From assembly GCA_902651635.1 (NCBI GenBank), contig CACRSC010000037.1, positions 317,701 to 381,700 of the forward strand: 64,000 nt of DNA, given 5' to 3'. Origin of the DNA: Mastigamoeba balamuthi (lineage: Eukaryota; Evosea; Mastigamoebida; Mastigamoebidae). Under the pieces are notes generated by a model. The model had not been told where the DNA came from, made no database searches, and was given only the letters and a program-made list of their open reading frames with translations. The translations under genes and the position numbers were made by a program. Positions 1 through 11,689 of the stretch are shown one piece after another; the stretch's first letter is position 1; each line of letters begins with the position of its first letter.

Positions 1-475
1 TCCTGCCAACGTGCTGCTGCTGCTCCCAGCCCCCCAGCCCCCGCATCAACTGATCTTGCAGCCGCTCCCTCCTGGCAGGTCCCCACTGCCATACCCCAGA
101 AGCCAGCTGCCACGGCGCCGCCCTCGAGCGTGCCAGGCGCCATCCGCACCTCTGGCGCCCTGATGGCAGGTCCCGCCAACGTGAGCAGCACAACGCACAG
201 AGCAGCCAGCAAGACAGACAACACTCAACTGATTCCCCCCCCCCCCAACAACACGGCAGGTGCCCACGTCCATACAGCACAAGCCCACTGCAGCCACAGC
301 CGCCCCGTCGGACGTGCCTGGCGCAGCCGGCCCCTCGAGCGCGGCGGCGGCGGTGAGGTCGCCAGCCGAGGCCGCCGGGGCCAACACGGGCGCCTCTGCC
401 TCTGCGGCTGCGGCCCACGCGGCGCTGTCGCCCGCCCAGACGCCCACGGCCATCGCGGCCCCGCAGAAGCCCTGA
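1..475 (+). CDS. 3' exons of a Pro/Ala-rich protein (partial)
   Basis: The 5' end lies outside the window. An open frame ends at the TGA at 473-475. Two related segments are visible: one from about 79 reading VPTAIPQKPAATAPPSSVPG, one from about 261 reading VPTSIQHKPTAATAAPSDVP. Each follows a CAG acceptor-like site, so they look like duplicated exons or a two-copy repeat. The tail is almost pure Ala/Pro/Ser/Thr with no recognisable domain. It could be the low-complexity C-terminus of any protein. Splicing is inferred only. 476-691 holds nothing I can identify. Confidence 0.35.
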
Positions 476-691
476 GCGCACGCGCACCCAGTGCCCCCCA
501 GCCCCCCGCACAGATGCCAGCAAAGTGGAACCACCGAGGGCCCGTTCCCGTTGTGTTAGAATCAGTTGGTTTTGTTTTGTCTTTGCTGCGGGCGTTGGTC
601 GGATAGTAGCGGTACGAGACGCAAAAAAACCCCCACAACTCACTCTGGGCGACGACGGGACGAGGCGGGGGCGTGTAGGAGGGCACCCTCC

Positions 692-1800
692 TTACGCCCT
701 CCACGGCTTGCTCTCGGGGTTGTGTGCGTTCTTCCACTCGGGATACTCCTGCGCAAAAATAATGCCGTCAGCGGGAATAACCCCACGGAACCCCTCGCGC
801 GGACCTTGCAGGCCTTGTAGAGCTGCTTGACGATGTTGGGCGCGAAGGTCTTGGAGGTGAAGTTGACGAGGAAGGCGGGGATGCTGCCGGCCCACTCGTT
901 GTGGGCGTAGTAGGTCAGCGAGCAGCCCTCGCCGTTGTCGCCCCTGGGCCGGACGATGTACCCGACGAGCCTCGCGTTGGCCCGCACGTACCCCTTGGCC
1001 GCGGGCGCCAGCTCGTCCTTGACGCTGTGCTGGACGATGACGTGCTCGCCCGTGGCAGCGTCCGAGCGCCAGGCCTTGAGGTTGACCCAGTCGCGGTCCT
1101 TGAGGGGCGTGGGCATCTTGGCCGCGTAGTAGATGACCCTGCTGCGCGGGCACACCTCGCGCACCACGCGGTACGCCGCCATGGCATCGTCCCACTTGCT
1201 GTAGTACTCCTGCCAGGGCCATTGGGGTCGGAAGAGGTCCGACAGAGAGGTGAGGTCGGTTGGAAGAGAGCTGGGTGGGGTGTTGGTTGGGTGCTTGAAG
1301 TGGAAGTTAGGTGCATTGGGACGAGGGGATCGCACATCGTCCATCAGCACGTCAAAGAGCGTCGACGCGGGCACGTCGGCAAAGAACTCGGTGTGGAGCT
1401 TGATGCTCACCACGTCCGACTCCTCGGACTGGGGGAAGGGGAGAAGGGGGGGGGCAGGATCAGTGTGGGGGGTATGTGTCACTAGCCTCCTGTCACGTGG
1501 ACCAGAAGAGACTGGTGCTGGCGTGTCTGGTGTGCTGAGTGCGCGTGCGGCCATGAAGTGTGGGTCTCCAGATCCGTTGCCTCTGGGGCTTGTGTTGTGG
1601 GGGGGTGCTGCGGCGGCGGTGTGTGTGCTGTGTGGAGTGTGGTGCTTGTGTACATTCTTCTGCATCCACAGCGAGCAGTACTTCTTGCTGCTGACGGGCT
1701 CCCAGCCCTCGGTGGCGTCGCACACCGCCTTGAAGTGCTCAAAGTCGGCGTCCTCTGCCGGCCTGACTCCCTCTGCTGCTGCCGTTGCGGGTGCTGCCAT
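692..1800 (-). CDS. START-domain lipid-transfer protein (PCTP/StARD2-type)
   Basis: Four exons (1654-1800, 1336-1428, 805-1209, 692-748), all in phase 0 with GT-AG introns, give a 233-residue protein. It is essentially one START domain, the hydrophobic-pocket fold that carries phospholipid or sterol between membranes. Diagnostic stretches are WEPVSSKKYCSLW in exon 1, SEESDVVSIKLHTEFFADVP and TLFDVLMDD in exon 2, and RVIYYAAKMPTPLKDRDWVN plus WAGSIPAFLVNF in exon 3. The R-D/K-DRD-x-V pattern and short length fit the PCTP/StARD2/7/10 subgroup. There is no signal peptide or PH domain, so it is probably cytosolic. The ligand cannot be read from sequence. The start is the only ATG before the domain, about 80 nt downstream of a GATATTT promoter-like box. 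Confidence 0.85.
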
Positions 1801-2129
1801 CGCGCTGGTGGTGTGTGTGTTTTTTTTGACTGTGCGATCTTTCTGTGCGACTTTTTTCTGACTGCTGAGTCAGAAAAATATCAGAAAACATATCCGCTTG
1901 ACACCGCCCTCCGTCGCCTCGTTGCGCCCTTCCGTTCACTCGGCAGAGCAGGCGGCACACTTGCCCACCGGAGCTCGGGGGGTGCCTACGTAGGCGACTC
2001 TTCGATTCCATAAAGGCATACCAGGAAATCTCCCCATTCCAGTATCGGGCCCGCTCGTTCGCCAGCGAAGCGGCACAGAGAAAATTCCGATATTTAATCT
2101 CGGCAGATATCTTCTTTGTACGACTCTTG

Positions 2130-3500
2130 TCAGCAGTAGCACGCGCCGCCCTGCTGGTCGGGCTGCGGGCTCTGGATGGGCTTGGGCTTGCGCTGCACCC
2201 CGTCGCCCCAGAGGCTGGGCGTCTCGATCATCTGTTGAAAAAGAAAGAGATGTACAGATAAGATACTCTGATATCTGGCATGACGTAATACAGGAATCAA
2301 CGCGGCGGAGATATCGTCTGGATACGTGCCTTGCAGACCATCTCGTCAAAGGCCTGCTGGATGCCTTCGCGCGTCTTGGCGCTGCACTCGAAGAACAGCA
2401 TGCCGTTGGACCTCGCGAACTCCACGCCCTGGTCGCGCGACACCTGCCTCTCCGCCTGCACGGGCAACGTCAGACCGCAAACAGGAATCGCGATTCAATA
2501 TCCCGTGATCGCGAAAATCTGAAATCTGGGCAGAAAACAAGATCCCGAAGCTCGCACCTTGTCCGTCTTGTTGCCCACGAGCACGAGGACCGCGTCCGGG
2601 TTGGTGCTGTACAGGCGGACCTCGTTGAGCCATTGCCCCACGTGCTCAAACGTCTCCTTCTTGGTGACGTCGTAGACTGGCCAGCAGGTGAGGCTCCAGA
2701 GGCACGCAAGAGGGGGTGGCTCTGAGAGAGCGGCGGACCGAGGACGATGGCGTGGGTGCCTCTGTAGTAGGAGCTCGTGAGGGAGCGGAACTTCTCCTGG
2801 CCGGCCGTGTCCCAGATCGTCAGGTTGACCCCTGCGGCCACACGGCATCGGTGAATCCCAAGTGACACGTTGACAGCAGGCCCCCTTCCATCATGCCGTG
2901 CGTCTCGACCAAATAGGGTGATTTCCAAGTGACACGTTGACAGCAGGCCCCCTCCCACACCAGCTGACACGCCACGTGGAGGTGGCAGCAGGAGGAGGTA
3001 GGAGCCTCTCCCGTGCTGCTGCGGGAGGGGAGGATGACTGCGTACTCTTGCCCTTGCAGGTGATGTACTTGATCTTGAAGTCGACGCCGATGGTGCAGGC
3101 GTGCTCCTCGTCAAACTGGTCGTCCGTGTACCTCAGCAGTATGCTGGACCTGCACCACCAGAGGCCACAGCTGTGAGTCACAGCCAACAGCCAGGAGGAA
3201 GCAGCACAGCAGCACAGCAGCCCACCCGCGCATCTCTTTCGTGCGGGCCACAGAGCCCAGGCGCCCACTGCACAGACAACGAGGCACCCCCAAGGCACCG
3301 CAGGCGCGGAGGGAGCACCCCGCGCCCGAGCTCGCAGGTGGAAATATGAAAAGAGATTCGAGAAACAGCAGAGGTGAGCAGAGGCTGCTGGCCGAGCAGC
3401 TGCGCGGGGGAGGCCAGGGCACGCACTTGCCCACGCCGCTGTCCCCCACGAACAGGAGCTTGAAGAGGCACTCGTACGCCCTGTCCTCCGCCGTCGCCAT
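2130..3500 (-). CDS. RAB18: Rab18-family small GTPase
   Basis: A multi-exon Rab GTPase, read right to left. Visible motifs: P-loop GDSGVGKS split by the first intron, switch [14 protein letters not shown], Walker [24 protein letters not shown], guanine-specificity NKTDK, and [14 protein letters not shown] (SAK motif). The tail MIETPSLWG followed by a CYC end is typical of Rab18/RabC, as is [14 protein letters not shown] end implies double geranylgeranylation. Rab18 acts on ER and lipid-droplet membranes; that role is inferred from the family. The last intron (2232-2329) appears to use a GC donor, because the family alignment needs residues VCK that a GT donor would remove. An intron holds a 29-bp direct repeat (2858-2886 and 2925-2953). 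Confidence 0.93.
2858..2953. repeat. 29-bp direct repeat inside a Rab18 intron
   Basis: A 29-nt segment starting CCAAGTGACACGTTGACAGC occurs at 2858-2886 and again at 2925-2953, separated by 38 nt. It lies wholly within the intron upstream of the WDTAGQ exon. It looks like a recent small duplication with no visible function. Confidence 0.8.
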
Positions 3501-3655
3501 GTGCCCCCAACGCCGCGGTGTCTTGGATTACAACTGTGCGTTTTTAATGAATCTGCGGTGGCTGGATATTTCCCTGAAATATCTCCGCGGGGATTTTCCC
3601 CTCCCGGCGATTCCACTTGACGCGGCGATCACTCCACGTCACTCGGCCACGCACC

Positions 3656-4697
3656 TCACAGCCCCCTCCAGTGCCCCGCCTTGTCGACGTGCACCACGTA
3701 CGCCTCCCCCGCTTGCTCGCCGCCCTCTGCGGCAAAGAGTCTCTCGGGCACGAAAACGACGTCGCCGACGCGGACGACCTGCGCGGGGTCGACGTCCGCG
3801 AGGCCCATGCCGTAGGCCCCGATGTGCCTCTCGACCGCCGCGGTCCAGACGAAGACGCCTGTCCTCCTGGCCGACTGCTCTCTGGGGCTCAGACGCGCCC
3901 AGGGCACCGCAGCCCCCGCGGCCCCCGCGGCCCCCGCGGCCCTCTCGGACTCCACGTTGCCCAGCGCGGCCTCGAGGGCGTCGCGGGCCACCGTGTGGTT
4001 GCGCGTGGCCCCGAACGCCCAGTTCTGGACGACCAGCGACGAGCCCCAGCGGCCCAGCGAGGCTACGAGGAGCGCGCCGCCCGAGGCCCCCGCGGCGCTC
4101 GCGTTCCACCAGCGCGCGACGGGCGACGCGCAGCGGACGTCCCAGTCGGCGACGACGCCGCCGAGGTCGCGGGCGAGGAGGTACTTGAAGACGTCGGCCT
4201 TCTCGATGCCCTCGCGGACGAGGAGGTACTGCGCAAAGGCCCGCGGGCCCAGCAGGCGCTCGGCGGAGGCCAGCATCGACTTGTCGTCCCAGAGCACGTG
4301 CAGGCACCCGCTGCCCTGCTTCTCCCACGTTTCCCAGAGCTCCTCGGCCTCCTCGGGCTTCACGCCGCCGATGGTCCTGCGGACTCTGCGCGGCGACGAG
4401 GTCAGCGGGAGCAGCGAGGCCTCCACAGTCAATTGCTCGCCTGTGGACGACGCAGCTCGGGACGCAGAGGGACTGGGGCGAGGGCTTCTTGGGGCGCGAG
4501 GCCACGAGGGCAGCGGGGGCAGGAGGGGCGAGGCAGGGGCAGCTGGGGGCAGCCGAGTCCCGCAGGAGCGCGGGCTCCGACGCGGGGTCGCGGAGGTTGG
4601 GGACCACGACGACGACGGGCACCAGGAGGCACAGGTGGATCACGCAGAGACCCGCGGCGCAGCCCAGAAGCACCTGCACAACTCTCGGGCGGCCCAT
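3656..4697 (-). CDS. Type II membrane glycosyltransferase, GT32/OCH1-like
   Basis: Exon 1 encodes a short basic N-terminus and an uncleaved signal anchor (about residues 10-33, VIHLCLLVPVVVVVPNL), then a Pro/Ala-rich stem. A short intron near 4430-4475 (probably 43 nt; the exact donor is ambiguous) shifts into the frame holding the catalytic domain. That domain has the GT32 signature: a helix ending KADVFKYLLARDLGG, followed by VVADWDVRCASP. The D-W-D is the metal-binding DXD motif. Later YGMGLADVDP and a short C-terminus end at 3656. Such enzymes add a sugar from a nucleotide-sugar donor in the Golgi lumen; donor and acceptor cannot be predicted. There is an Ala-rich insertion around 3900-3950. 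Confidence 0.75.
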
Positions 4698-5097
4698 TGT
4701 CCGAAGTCAATCGATTTTGGCGCCACAACACACTGAGGGAGAATTATAAAAGAGAATCACTTGATTTTCACCGAAAAGCGTGCGGGCCAGGCAGTGCCTC
4801 GGCAGTACAGTTGGATGACGTCCGCGATACACGGAGGCACTCCAGATAAACACGCGTTATCGCTATCCCCAACACTGCACCCCTCATTCGAGCAACTCAA
4901 GAAATGAACTCTCCTGTCGCGTGCCAGCAGCTGCAGTTCTACATCGCAGACCAGACACACACCGAGGCAGGTCCTTTGTGGACAGCGAGGAGGACACCGA
5001 CGGTCCTTTTTGTTTCATTTCCCCCATACGACTACAATCGTCTCAGGCCTCCAGCCCCTGAGCATCCAAGGAGCGGCACCAGGGCTGCCTCAGCCTC

Positions 5098-8000
5098 TCA
5101 CTGCTCCCAGTTGGCGGCGTTGGCCACGAGGTTGCTGAGCATCACGCGGGCCACGTCGGGGCAGAGGGGCTGCAGGAGCTCCGCGAGGGGCCTCGCCACG
5201 TACCTGGTGAACGCCGCCTGGCACTTGGCCGTGTCCGCGACGCCGCCGTCGGCAAACGGCGAGGCCTTGAGCCCCGCGGACCTCTCCCTCTCGCCCTGGG
5301 CGCGCAGCTCCTCCATCGCCCTACGGGCCCAGCGCTCGCAGACGGCCCACTTGCGCGCGGCCCGCGAGACGTCCGCGGCCTTGACGAGCGCGCGGAGGGC
5401 CAGCAGGCGGTCGGCGGGGCTCTGGGGGTCGAGCCCCCCGGTGGCCGCGCGGGCGCCGAGCATCGCGGTGACCTCGAGGTGCCGCGCGAGGTCCGTGCAG
5501 CGCACGAGCTCCGCGACGGCCTCGCGCAGCTCCAGCGCCGCGGCGGTGCCCACTTTGCTGCCCACCGCGAGGCCCGCGTCGGCGCTCTGCAGCAGCCGCA
5601 CGGCCTCCGCGCTGCTGGAGCTCTCGATGGCCCCGGCTCCCGCGCCGCAGCTCGCGGCCAGCGGGTCCAGCGTGGCGCGGAGGAACGCGTTGCCGACGCC
5701 CGGGTGCGCCATGTCGTGGGCCGCGCAGGCCACCAGCGCAGCGAGGCGCTCGACCGGCGTGAACGTCACGCGGGAGCCGCTCAGCAGGGCGTGGACGGCC
5801 TGCACGGCGTCTGCGGCGTGCGTGCTGTTGTGGAACTGCAGCGCGGGGTTGTGCGTGCGGTCGACGGCCCGCAGGAACGCGCGGACGCGGTGCCTGTCGA
5901 GGCCCAGCGCAGAGACGAGGCCCTGGCGCTCCACGGCCGCCATGCCCACGGCCTCGAGCAGCGTGGCGCCGGCGGGGACCTCGATGTCGCAGACGTCGTA
6001 GTCCCAGGACTCGAAGGCCGAGGGCCCCGCGCTGTCGATGCAGCCCGCGAGCTCCTGCGTGCCCGTGTGGTCCGGGGAGCACACGGCCCCGGGCACGTCG
6101 TTCTCGTCTCCCGTGCAGGTCGAGGACAGCGCGACCTCGGGGCGCTCGTCGACCGTCAGCAGGGCGATCAGGTAGTCCCCCGTGTCCCTGTCCAGCCCTG
6201 CAAAGGGATTGAAGGCGTGTGAGAATATGAAAAAAAAACGAAGTCACAAACGAAGTCAAAATGACATTCGCGATTCAGCTCGCGCTGATTCATCAGCCTC
6301 TCGCCATCGGGGAAATAATGCCCGGTATTGGCCAGATTCAGCAGCCCAACGTTTTATCAGCTGAGGGCTCGATGAACGCGTACCGAGTCCGCGGACTTTC
6401 TCGCGGAGGCCGCGGCCGGCCTTGTAGAGCTCGTTGGTGGCAATGAGGTGCTCGAGCGCGGACACGTCCTGCTGCAGGCCCTGCGGGAGCGCCCCCTTGC
6501 GCTGCACGTCGGACAGCGTGCGAATCGCGTCCTCGGCTGGGAGCGAGAGGGCATCGGTTCTGCCTTGGGTCTGGTCCATGTTCCGCTGCTCCTTGGCCTT
6601 CTTCTCGCGGCCGCCCCTGCGAGAGAGCACGATGGCCACCGCGAGGACAGCAGCGACCAGCACGGCGGAGACGGGGATGACGACGCCGATGGCGATGGCG
6701 ACCGCGTGGTCGCCGCCCCCGCCCGAGAGGTCGACGTCTTTGGTGCGGACGAAGAACCAGACGGACCAGCCCAGCGAGAGCGGCTGGTGCGTCGTGAAGT
6801 AGTGCTCTCCGTGGACCGCGACCTCCCAGAACATCGAGGCCTTGGCGGGCGTGATCAGCGCGATGGCCGGGAGCTCTGGCGCGAGGCTGTCCACTCGGCA
6901 CATGTAGTTGGCGCACTCGCCCGCGCCCCACAGCTCCGCCAGCGCCTCGTCAGCAGCGCCGATCACCTGCCCGCGCTCGTTGACCATCACAATCCAGAAC
7001 GTGTCTGCACGCGAGGGGCACGTGAGCACATGTGCAGGCCAGGCGGCGGGAGCAGCGGGGAGGGCAGCGAGGGCGGACAGGGGCCGACGGTGGAGATGTT
7101 GTGGAAGAAGTCCCTCGAGTCAGACATGGGCAGGTCCGTGTAGAAGCCTCCCAGGTACTCGCCGTTGCGCCACCTGATCGGCACGCCCAGCGAGAACGCC
7201 ATCGCTGTGGCAATGCTCGTTTTCAGAGAAGAGAGGAGATGGAGGGGGAGAGAACAAGTGATCTGGGCGCTTCTGACGTACATTTTGCGGGGGCCAGGTA
7301 CCAGGGGTCTGTCCACATGGGCACCTGGTCGAACTTGGTGGTCTTGAACTTCTCCATGAGCCCCGGGTAGCCGCCCCTGCTCTTGGAAGTCCACGGGGTG
7401 GCCTGCGTGTTGATGCAGCGCCACGAGGTGATCCCGGTGGCCTCTGTGCAGCCGACGGTGACCCACACGCGGCCCCAGTCGCGGTTCTTGACGCCGCGGG
7501 ACCACAGCCACGCGGTGGTGAAGGGGTACTTGATGACGAGGGGCCTGGCGAGCGGGTCCAGCAGCTGGGAGGCCTCCATCCCCCACAGGAAGTCGCAGGC
7601 TGTCTCGCAGCTGAAGCACGGGCGCCCCGCACGGACGGCAGCGGTGCTGTTGCACCAGTCGACCCACTCGTCGTGGCACCAGCACCGCGGGCTGCTGCCC
7701 AGCCCCTCGAAGGGTGCCACCAGCAGCGGGTCGGGGCTGTATGACGGGTCCAGTGCATCACATGACAGCCATGCCTGCAAAAAGATCAAATTATCAGTTA
7801 ATGGCAATTCTGTAATCCAGCCATATATTTATGGAAAAAACGAAGTCGTAGTCTAGTGATTGAGTGCGCACATCGCTCATCCTGTTGGGGCCTATGTCGA
7901 CCACGAGAGGGAAAGCGCCGTCTAGGTACGTGAAGTCCTTGAGGTGCATCTTGGGGAGGGTGGCCACGGCCAGCGACTCCTGGGCGACACGCCCCGCCAG

Positions 8001-8306
8001 CCACAAGCTCTGCCGAATTTTTGGCAAAGGGAGGGAAGAAGGGAGTCAGAACTTGGTTGCCTCGGGACACATTCTGCGCCCAGCGTACCGTGGTGATGTC
8101 TGCGTAGATCGTCTCCACCTTGAACGTCGCCTGCAGGACAGTGGACTCCATGTCGGCAACCTCGACTACACTATTTTTGACATTACCGGCCCCGTTGTCT
8201 TCAGTCACACACGAAGCGCGCTGTGAGATGCCTGTGCGCGTGCGTACGCTGCCAAAGCGGCACTCGCGAGGCTGAGGCAGAGAAACAGGCCTGGGTGCGC
8301 TCTCAT
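5098..8306 (-). CDS. Receptor cyclic-nucleotide phosphodiesterase: dCache-like ectodomain, TM, PDEase I
   Basis: The N-terminal exon reads MRAHPGLFLCLSLASAALA, a good signal peptide. A 77-nt intron (GTACGC...AATAG) joins it to AVVEVADMESTVLQATFKVE, the start of a long ectodomain with periplasmic-sensor (dCache) features such as FYTDLPMSDSRDFFH and RGGYPGLMEKF. One transmembrane helix follows (VAIAIGVVIPVSAVLVAAVL). The cytoplasmic catalytic domain carries the class I PDE signature: HNSTHAADAV, then HDMAHPGVGN (HD-x2-H-x4-N metal site), then a downstream DVSR. It hydrolyses cAMP or cGMP; which one is not readable. A TATAAATAG-like box lies at about 8424-8434. Most other introns are GT-AG. A receptor adenylyl cyclase lies 3.4 kb away. 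Confidence 0.82.
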
Positions 8307-9057
8307 TTGTGCCCAACTCGTTGTGTGAACGGGCCGAGGTTCTTAGCGTGGTTGTTATTGAAAGGGGGATGATACGGGCAGACGTTGTAGTGAAGGAGAG
8401 CCGAGGGTCTATGCTGTATTGCTCTATTTATAACGCTGGATTTCCTTTTTTCCTTTTGACTCTCGCAGCAGCGAAAAAAAACGAGGAGTGGAACCCGTTC
8501 TGTATTTCTATTAATAGTTCTGGCGTGTGGCACAGGGACACAAAAGCCGCTCTTGAGCGGGCAGCAACGGAAACTCGAGAAGTTGAGCACCACCGGGCAG
8601 TTGGCCCAGACCCGGGGGTATTCATGGAGCGGCAGCGCCCGCGGAGTCAGTGCGACTACTCTGCGGAACAGCTCCGTCATTTCTGCAGCGAATTCCGGGC
8701 GATTGCTCATCGCCGGTGCCCTGCGGTCGAGAGATGCCGATTACGGTGAAATGCAAGCCGCCCGAATGGCCTTCGGCATCGCCCTTCTTCAAGCAAGCTC
8801 GGCAGTGCTATCCGCGAACATGGGCGAGTGGCATTTAGCGAATAATGAGAACGGCATTGGACGAGCAGGGCCGATAGGCAAACGCAGCCTCTGCCCCTAT
8901 CCGTGCCCGGACTGCACCGCGGCGCATCGAGCGAGCGCTTTGATAGAGGAGTGACACAAGGGGAGCTCAGTGGAGGGGGGTCTGATACTCAGCCCGAGCT
9001 ACAGTCTGTGTTTGATTCGTTCCTGGGAGGGGGGGCGGGGCAGGGGCAGGGCATCTG
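8307..9057. other. Intergenic, no gene recognised
   Basis: About 750 nt between the PDE start and the WSC protein stop. It holds a TATAAATAG-like box at about 8424-8434 (minus sense), a plausible promoter element for the PDE gene. The open frames here have no family features or signal sequences and look fortuitous. Confidence 0.5.
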
Positions 9058-11216
9058 CTACTCGAGCAGCATGTGCCCCCGTCTATTGCTCCAGCACGTC
9101 GTCACCAGCACCGAGCCCACCGTGATGACAGCGATGGCGGCCAGCGCCCCTGCCAGGGCAGCCGCGATCGGGGCGACGGCCTTGAGCGCAGACCTGAGAG
9201 AGGGCAGCGGCCAGAGTGAGTGAAGAGCAGGCCGAGAGACGACTCACGCGGGGGCCCTGGCCTTGGAGGAGGCGGCCACGATGCAGGTGTCCATGGACCA
9301 CGAGACCCCGTGGCCGCTGCAGCCCGCGGGGGCCGTGAGGCCGCCGGTCATGCAGACGCCCAGGCCGCACCAGCCGCAGAAGTTGTCCTTGAGGCAGACC
9401 TCGCACGTCTTGAACGAGTTGCACCAGTCGACCGTCTTGAGGCACGTCGAGGCCAGCGGGTACTGCCGCTCGTAGCCCGCGTCGCACATGCAGTTGGGCA
9501 GGCAGCTCTCGTTGAAGACGGGGCCCGTGTCGCACTCCTCCAGCCCCGCGGCCACGCCGTCCCCGCAGACCGTCTTGCACGTGCCCTTTGTCCGGTCTGC
9601 GCGCCAGCCCGCGTAGCACCTGCAGTCGGTGGCCGAGCACCCGGCGGTCGAGTCGCACTGCTCGCCCGCCTCGACGACGCCGTTGCCGCAGGTCGACGAG
9701 CGGACGACGAGGAGGCGCGCGGGGTGCAGCAGGTCGCCCGCGAGGCCCTGCGCCCGCCGCTGCCCGTTGTTGGGCACGACCAGCCACGCGTACGTCCCGC
9801 TGCCCAGCGCCAGCGTCGCCGTCAGCGCCGTGGCGCCGGCGGGGGCGTCAGAGGCCCGCACGGACGCGCGGAGCCGCAGGCTGCTGGCGTCGCTGCCCAC
9901 GAGCACGTCGTACGTCGCAGCCGGCAGCCCAGCAGCGGCGCCGGGGCAGAGGCCCGACGTCCCCCACTGCGACGCGGCCAGCGGGGCGAACGACAGCGTC
10001 ACGGAGCCGTCGCGGACAGTGAGGACGGTGCCGTTGGCGGGGGAGAGCATCGCCGTGGGCTCGGGGGCCGCGGGGACGCAGAACGAGGCCGCGAGCGACC
10101 GCGGCGAGTCGCCCGGCCGCGCACCGTGCATCGCCAGGGTCGCCGAGTAGTTCCCGGCCGCGAGGCCCACGCCGAGGCTCTGCGCCACGGTCGCGGGGAA
10201 CGCGGGGCCGGCGTAGAACTGGCAGTCGACGGTCGTGTTGAGGGCCAGCGTCCCCGTGTGGTCCTGGCGGACGACGACGCGCCACTCGTAGCACCAGCAG
10301 AGCGGGTCCCACTCGCCCATCGTCCACGACCACTGCAGCGCACGTTAGCCGAGGCGGCGGGCGCACTGGGTACCTTGAGGAGCGGCATCGCGGTGTCGTT
10401 GTCGACGAGTCCCGAGTCGGCGGCCCACGAGGGCTGCGGGAGGCAACTCGCGGGGTCCGCAGAGTCCTCTGCGAAGCCAGTGCGCCACACACTGGTGGCA
10501 CCCGAGGCGCCGCCGCAGACCTCAGAGGCGTTGAGGTCGCAGGGCGTCGTGCAGGCCGCGGCGGACAGCGCGTCGGTCAGCGAGTGGGAGTCGCCGCAGC
10601 GGCACTCGTGGCCGTTGGAGCTTCCCGAGTACGCCGAGGGCAGCGACGCACAGTACTCACGGCACGCGTTCGCGGACAAGGTGGGGCCCGCGAAGGAGAG
10701 CAGTGAACCCGTGGTGCTGCCGAAGCAGCCGATCTGTGTGGCCGCTGCGAGGGGAGGGGATTGCTTGGTGGTTGGAAAAAAACAAAGTGCGAACGCACCG
10801 GACATGTTGCGGGGGCCATAGTCCTTGCGCACGCGGCCCGAGAGGACCCCGGGGCTCGTGATCGCGGGAGCGCCACTGTATACCCTCAGCGTGCAAGCTG
10901 AACCCGCGGCCACTCTGAGGTGGAGGAGAGAGGCCAGAGGGGTGGTGTCAGATGTGTTCGGAGACCACTGACTTGCGCACGCTGCGGCGGACGCGGTGAA
11001 CGACCAGCTGCCACAGCCGGTGCGCGAGCAGCACAGAGCCTTGCACTGGTCGGACGAGGCAGCGTGAAGAGGCGGGCCCAGCGCTGCGCCGACCCACACG
11101 ACGCCCTGGACGACCTGCACGGACTCGCACGTCCACGGCCCCCAAGCAGCGCAGCAGGCAGCGAGCAGTGCCGGCGCCCAGAACACGCACAGGCGAGCGC
11201 GATAAACCATTGCCAT
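9058..11216 (-). CDS. Type I surface protein with WSC, DUF4215 and PSI-like domains
   Basis: Starts MAMVYRARLCVFW with a signal peptide. An N-terminal Cys-rich segment is followed, after an intron at about 10741-10797, by a WSC-type domain (GCFGSTTG ... HECRCGDSHSL ... SEVCGG). A 41-nt intron near 10333-10373 follows, then a beta-rich region with WSWTMGEWDPLCWCYEW. Two DUF4215-type repeats come next (CGNGVVEAGEQCD; CGDGVAAGLEECD), then a PSI/EGF-like Cys cluster (CEVCLKDNFCGWCGLGVC). The last exon supplies a transmembrane helix (ALAGALAAIAVITVGSVLVT) and a short tail ending RGHMLLE. WSC modules bind carbohydrate and act as wall/stress sensors in fungi; DUF4215 repeats are common in bacterial and protist surface proteins. 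Function is inferred only as cell-surface binding or adhesion. Confidence 0.8.
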
Positions 11217-11689
11217 GAGGAGCTCAAAAGCTTGACCGACCTTGATCGCCTGTTCTGTATGTGCTATTTCTGCTGCTGTAAACTCGAAAAAAATGAAAAC
11301 AAAGTCGCCCCAAAAGCGTTCCCCCCCTGAAACGAGGACCCCGCACGGCAGCGAGGTGCCAACCCTCCCCACCCACACACACCCTCCCCGTCGTGAGAGG
11401 TGCTCTTTCGGAATTCACATGGCATTGGACTGCAGAAGATGCGAGAACAGGTTGGCGATGCCGTTCCGACTCGGTTCGGCTTCACCGAGCCAAAGCGGTA
11501 AACATCCGGAGGTAGTTGACAGACAACGAGAGAAATTCTATTCCGAGTGCTGCTCTGACGTGTGCTGCGGGCAATGCACGAGATTGCCCGAGGCGAGGGC
11601 TCAGGAATAGAAACGGGGGGACAGGAGTGTTGGCTACAGACGGGCTGCAGCTCAAAATAGACTGAGAAGAGACCCCAGAGGCGGTTCCG
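11217..11689. other. Divergent intergenic region
   Basis: 473 nt between the divergently transcribed WSC protein and adenylyl cyclase genes. It contains a short AT-rich stretch near 11280-11310 and no coding signal. It presumably holds both promoters. Confidence 0.5.

Noticed and set aside
3617-4849. Very long plus-strand open frames opposite the glycosyltransferase, and similar frames opposite other GC-rich genes (5.4-6.3, 9.2-10.8, 12.1-13.5, 39-40.7 kb)
   Set aside because: Arg/Gly/Pro-rich shadow frames caused by high GC at third positions. The opposite strand has the recognisable family motifs.
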